Source: Deltaproteobacteria bacterium (GTDB lineage: Bacteria; Myxococcota_A; UBA9160; SMWR01). Taken from it: DNA of 9,878 bases. Below the pieces are notes generated by a model. The model was given only the letters and a program-made list of their open reading frames with translations, made no database searches and was not told the DNA's origin. The position numbers and the translations under genes are program-made. Positions 7,861-9,878 of this stretch are shown piece by piece; the stretch's first letter is position 1, and every line of letters starts with the position of its first letter. The stretch is from the NCBI GenBank assembly GCA_019313605.1, contig JAFDAW010000090.1, positions 1 through 9,878 on the forward strand, written 5' to 3'.

Positions 7861-8004
7861 TCAGGCCAGCACCTTGTCTATCGTCGCGCCGAGCGTCAGC
7901 TGCGCCTGGGCCCCTTTTCCCAGGGCCAACTTCGACACTTCGATCGAATGATCGGCTCCGATCAGTGGAACCCCACCCAGCTGAATCGGACTCCGGCCCC
8001 ACCT
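7861..8004 (-). pseudogene. Protein-like orphan frame overlapping the end of the barrel gene
   Basis: Between a TAG (8005-8007 on this strand) and a TGA (7861-7863) one minus-strand frame encodes 47 residues. They read like a real protein tail, including GADHSIEVSKLALGKG and AQLTLGATIDKVLA. It partly overlaps the last codons of the barrel gene in another frame. No start with a ribosome binding site is visible and no family is recognised. It could be the 3' remnant of a gene displaced by the barrel gene, or chance. Confidence 0.25.
7905..7924. terminator. Short hairpin between convergent genes
   Basis: CCTGGG and CCCAGG form a perfect six-base-pair stem around an eight-base loop. It lies midway between the ends of the two converging genes (7851 and 7962). 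No T-run follows on either strand, so classic intrinsic termination is not supported, and only the position makes a terminator plausible. Confidence 0.25.
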
Positions 8005-8966
8005 CTAATGGCAAGATCGTCTCGTTCGACGCTGTAGCTCGCGACACCGTCGGAGTCCGCGAAGCTGTTCGTCTTATCGCTGACCAACCAGAGGGCTCGG
8101 ATCTGCGCGAAGATCGAAACCCGGATCGGGCGAGGCGACAGGAACGCCATAGCGACTTCGAGGCTCGGACCGATGCTGTGATCGGTGGTACTGAAATTGG
8201 CGATACTCTGACGGACCTGGAAGTCGCGCGTATAGGGGCCGTCCTCTGGATCGACGCCCGGCGGGGGCGGCTCATAGACCGCCAAGAGCCCTCCCTCGAA
8301 GTCCATGTCTTCCGCGATGTATTGAACCGAGGGTTTGATGTAGAACAACAGTCCGCTGGAGGCCGGCACACTGAACGCAATCCCCAACCCGGCATACCAC
8401 GTTGGATCCTGAAGATCAGCATCCAACAAGCTCCCTTGCCCCTCGAAGTCGCTGGGTAAATCCCTGTCCCCGGGGCCGTTGAAGTAGTAATGATCGAGCG
8501 AATCCCCGAGCGCCTCGATGCCGGGATTGCCGAGTTCGAAGACACGGTCATCCGAAAACGTCCGGATCCCCACTCCGCCCTGCACGAACAACCGTGGACG
8601 GCCAGGTAGATCTTCGAACATTGGCCCCATCAACTCACCGCCAAATCGAAGCAGGATCTGATCCGCCTCCCCGCTCTGAGTCTCTGACCACGTGGTGGGG
8701 TCGATGAGGTTGGTGATGGTCGTATCGAAATCGTGACTGTAGGCTTCGAATCCGACTTCGACGGAGGGGATCCAGCTGGGCTCTGGGAACTCCTCGTCCT
8801 CCGATGCCACGACCGGCTCGGGCGCGGGTTCGGGTTCGGGTTCGGGTTCCGGCTTGGCGATGGGCGCGGGCTCGGGTTCAGGTTCGATCTCGTCAGCTTG
8901 CGCGGGAAGGGCGATGAACAGCAACGCGACGAGCACGACTTTGCCAGACCGAATTGAAAGCACCAT
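7962..8966 (-). CDS. Predicted outer-membrane beta-barrel protein with Glu/Pro-rich N-terminal linker
   Basis: The 334-residue protein starts with a signal peptide (residues 1-24, cleavage after PAQA). A Glu/Pro repeat linker follows (about 25-64), then a region of alternating hydrophobic and polar strands that fits a small barrel in the outer membrane. Strand-like stretches include PSVEVGFEAY, RLFVQGGVGIRTF, TWYAGLGIAFSV, LFYIKPSVQYI, PSLEVAMAFL and VSIFAQIRALWLVS. The final strand GGAGVRFSWVGF has the aromatic pattern recognised by the barrel-assembly machinery, with one extra His at the end. The cargo or function is unknown; the loops are acidic. An AGGTGG at 8975-8980, eight bases before ATG 8966, fixes the start. 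The longer reading from 9014 would extend the signal peptide without support. It lies convergent to the haem-VCBS gene and shares its N-terminal module with the small protein at 5657-6052. Confidence 0.82.
   Translation of the reverse strand: MVLSIRSGKVVLVALLFIALPAQADEIEPEPEPAPIAKPEPEPEPEPAPEPVVASEDEEFPEPSWIPSVEVGFEAYSHDFDTTITNLIDPTTWSETQSGEADQILLRFGGELMGPMFEDLPGRPRLFVQGGVGIRTFSDDRVFELGNPGIEALGDSLDHYYFNGPGDRDLPSDFEGQGSLLDADLQDPTWYAGLGIAFSVPASSGLLFYIKPSVQYIAEDMDFEGGLLAVYEPPPPGVDPEDGPYTRDFQVRQSIANFSTTDHSIGPSLEVAMAFLSPRPIRVSIFAQIRALWLVSDKTNSFADSDGVASYSVERDDLAIRGGAGVRFSWVGFH
8826..8886 (-). repeat. Hexanucleotide repeat encoding Glu-Pro dipeptides
   Basis: Four perfect copies of gggttc (plus-strand reading) occupy 8826-8849, and further imperfect copies lie at about 8869-8886. 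In the barrel gene they encode alternating Glu and Pro. Because the unit is six bases long, gain or loss of copies would change the linker length without shifting the frame. Confidence 0.85.
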
Positions 8967-8971
8967 CAACG

Positions 8972-8982
8972 TCACCACCTTT
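8972..8982 (-). promoter_or_regulatory. Strong ribosome binding site of the barrel gene
   Basis: On the minus strand AAAGGTGGTGA ends five bases before ATG 8966. It matches the 16S tail complement well and decides this start over ATG 9014. Confidence 0.7.
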
Positions 8983-9621
8983 CGCGATATGAATCCATCC
9001 CCTAGCTCGACCACTGCACGCGAAAAACCGTTCGCTGTTCAGTTGGATGAAAGCGCGCAAACGCAGCTCGCAGCACCGGCGAACACCCTTCTCGCGGGCC
9101 CAACGGTACAGGACCCGTGGACCCTATGACAATCAGAATCCGACAAGTATCGAGTGGGGCGCCACGCGGCGAAGAACCCGCATTCGCGCTCCCCCCGGTC
9201 ATACCCGCGCGGGGCGTCATCCTCGCGAAGACGCGGATCTACATCTCCGGAGCCTTCATCGTGAAAAGGAACTCCTGCACGGCCGCTTTCGATTCCGGTC
9301 GCAGGTTCTCGAGGCCTTCGTAGGGCATACCGATCGCTCTTGCGGTTGGGTAGCCGCCCCTGCGCGATGCGAACCTGTGGACTGGCGCCGAGAAGGAGCG
9401 GCGTTCACAGGATGGGTCGCAGTGCGCCGTCGCGTTCAGCGCATCCGCTTCGATCCCGAGGACTTGGCCCCTGTGCGGGAGGCTAACACGCTCGGCACGG
9501 CATTTGCTCCGTGGGATCACCGGTCCCAGCACCCCGCCCTGGAGCAATCGCGACGCAACCGGATCGTCCGGAGAGTCGCGGCTTCTTTTCGCGCACCTGC
9601 GGGTGCCAACTGAGGAAAACT
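8983..9621. other. Long stretch without a confident gene
   Basis: About 640 bases separate the divergent barrel gene from the gene starting at 9622. It should hold both promoters, but I see no clear minus-10/minus-35 pair. The plus-strand frame 9047-9613 is Arg-rich and has no ribosome binding site, so I regard it as spurious. The only protein-like part is on the minus strand at 9239-9328 and is listed separately. Confidence 0.5.
9239..9328 (-). pseudogene. Protein-like fragment resembling a cytochrome C-terminal helix
   Basis: This minus-strand frame reads MPYEGLENLRPESKAAVQEF and then LFTMKAPEM before a TAG. It can be extended upstream to a TTG at 9547 (102 residues), but that part is Arg/Ser-rich. 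The pattern L-x-PE-x-K-x-x-x-x-EFL-x-x-x-x-AP recalls the last helix of di-haem c-type cytochromes. No CxxCH motif is present in the frame. It may be a decayed gene tail or a tiny gene; an AAGAG lies upstream of the ATG at loose spacing. The family link is a guess. Confidence 0.25.
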
Positions 9622-9878
9622 ATGACATTGATTCGCAGTACACGGGTCGTTCTGGGTTTCGGACTCCTCTCGATTCTATTCGTTCCGCAACTCGCGCCGG
9701 CGTCGATCTGGTCCGTCCGAGCCGACTGCGGGGATGGTGACTGGACCGTGGAAGTTCAGCTCGTCGGCTTTGGCGCGTTGGATGCGTCGTGTGTCGACGG
9801 GGCCAAGACGCACGTCGAGGTCGACGTGGGAGATCTCATCGTGACCCATGGCAGCATCGAGGCGACGTCATCGTCCGG
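9622..9878 (+). CDS. Secreted protein of unknown function, 5' part only
   Basis: The gene runs off the right edge after 85 codons. A GAGGA at 9612-9616 lies five bases before ATG 9622 and supports the start. Residues 1-27 form a signal peptide (basic RSTR, core VVLGFGLLSILFVP, cleavage after APA). The mature part is acidic and contains two cysteines, C36 in ADCGDGDW and C57 in DASCVDG, spaced so that a disulfide is plausible. Its alternating pattern (WTVEVQLVGFG, THVEVDVGDLIV) suggests a beta-rich fold. I do not recognise the family. Confidence 0.7.
   Translation, partial: MTLIRSTRVVLGFGLLSILFVPQLAPASIWSVRADCGDGDWTVEVQLVGFGALDASCVDGAKTHVEVDVGDLIVTHGSIEATSSS

Noticed and set aside
7470..8459. 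329-codon plus-strand frame spanning the convergent junction
   Set aside because: It crosses two well-supported genes in other frames and reads as Arg/Pro/Ser-rich shadow sequence.
9047..9613. 188-codon plus-strand frame before the last gene
   Set aside because: It has very high Arg content, no ribosome binding site and no domain or signal peptide, so it is probably spurious.

Overview
This 9.9 kb window looks like chromosome from a high-GC, Gram-negative bacterium with an active secretion system. The evidence is several signal peptides, a predicted lipoprotein and an outer-membrane beta-barrel with the usual aromatic-rich last strand. The combination of sulfatase, FG-GAP/VCBS propeller proteins, an ASPIC/UnbV domain with a TPR partner, and a CxxCH-VCBS fusion is typical of environmental lineages such as Myxococcota/Desulfobacterota-like bacteria, Planctomycetota or Acidobacteriota. 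I cannot fix the taxon from this window.

Layout. Positions 1-452 hold no confident gene; a weak reading frame runs in from the left edge. A secreted sulfatase (453-2030, +) follows and has clearly lower GC than its surroundings. Next come two closely spaced, same-strand genes: an ASPIC/UnbV seven-bladed VCBS propeller lipoprotein (2080-3798) and a TPR-repeat protein (3816-5510). Their junction is built from a 25-bp tandem duplication that contains the stop codon of the first gene and the start codon of the second. A small membrane protein with a Glu/Pro-rich linker follows (5657-6052). A roughly 270-bp stretch with a protein-like but interrupted frame comes next, then a c-type haem/VCBS fusion protein (6322-7851). 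On the opposite strand, converging on it, is a predicted outer-membrane beta-barrel (8966-7962) whose signal peptide and Glu/Pro linker closely resemble those of the small membrane protein. Positions 8967-9621 hold only fragmentary frames. The window ends inside a new secreted-protein gene starting at 9622.

How the genes may work together. Nearly every product is predicted to be exported: sulfatase to the periplasm or exterior, propellers to the periplasm or surface, a barrel in the outer membrane and a small inner-membrane protein. The UnbV-propeller/TPR pair is probably co-transcribed, and pairing of these two families is a familiar but functionally unexplained arrangement. A cell-envelope or extracellular role, perhaps around sulfated glycans, is possible. 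Only the sulfatase chemistry is well supported. No RNA genes, CRISPR arrays, transposases or integrases were seen.
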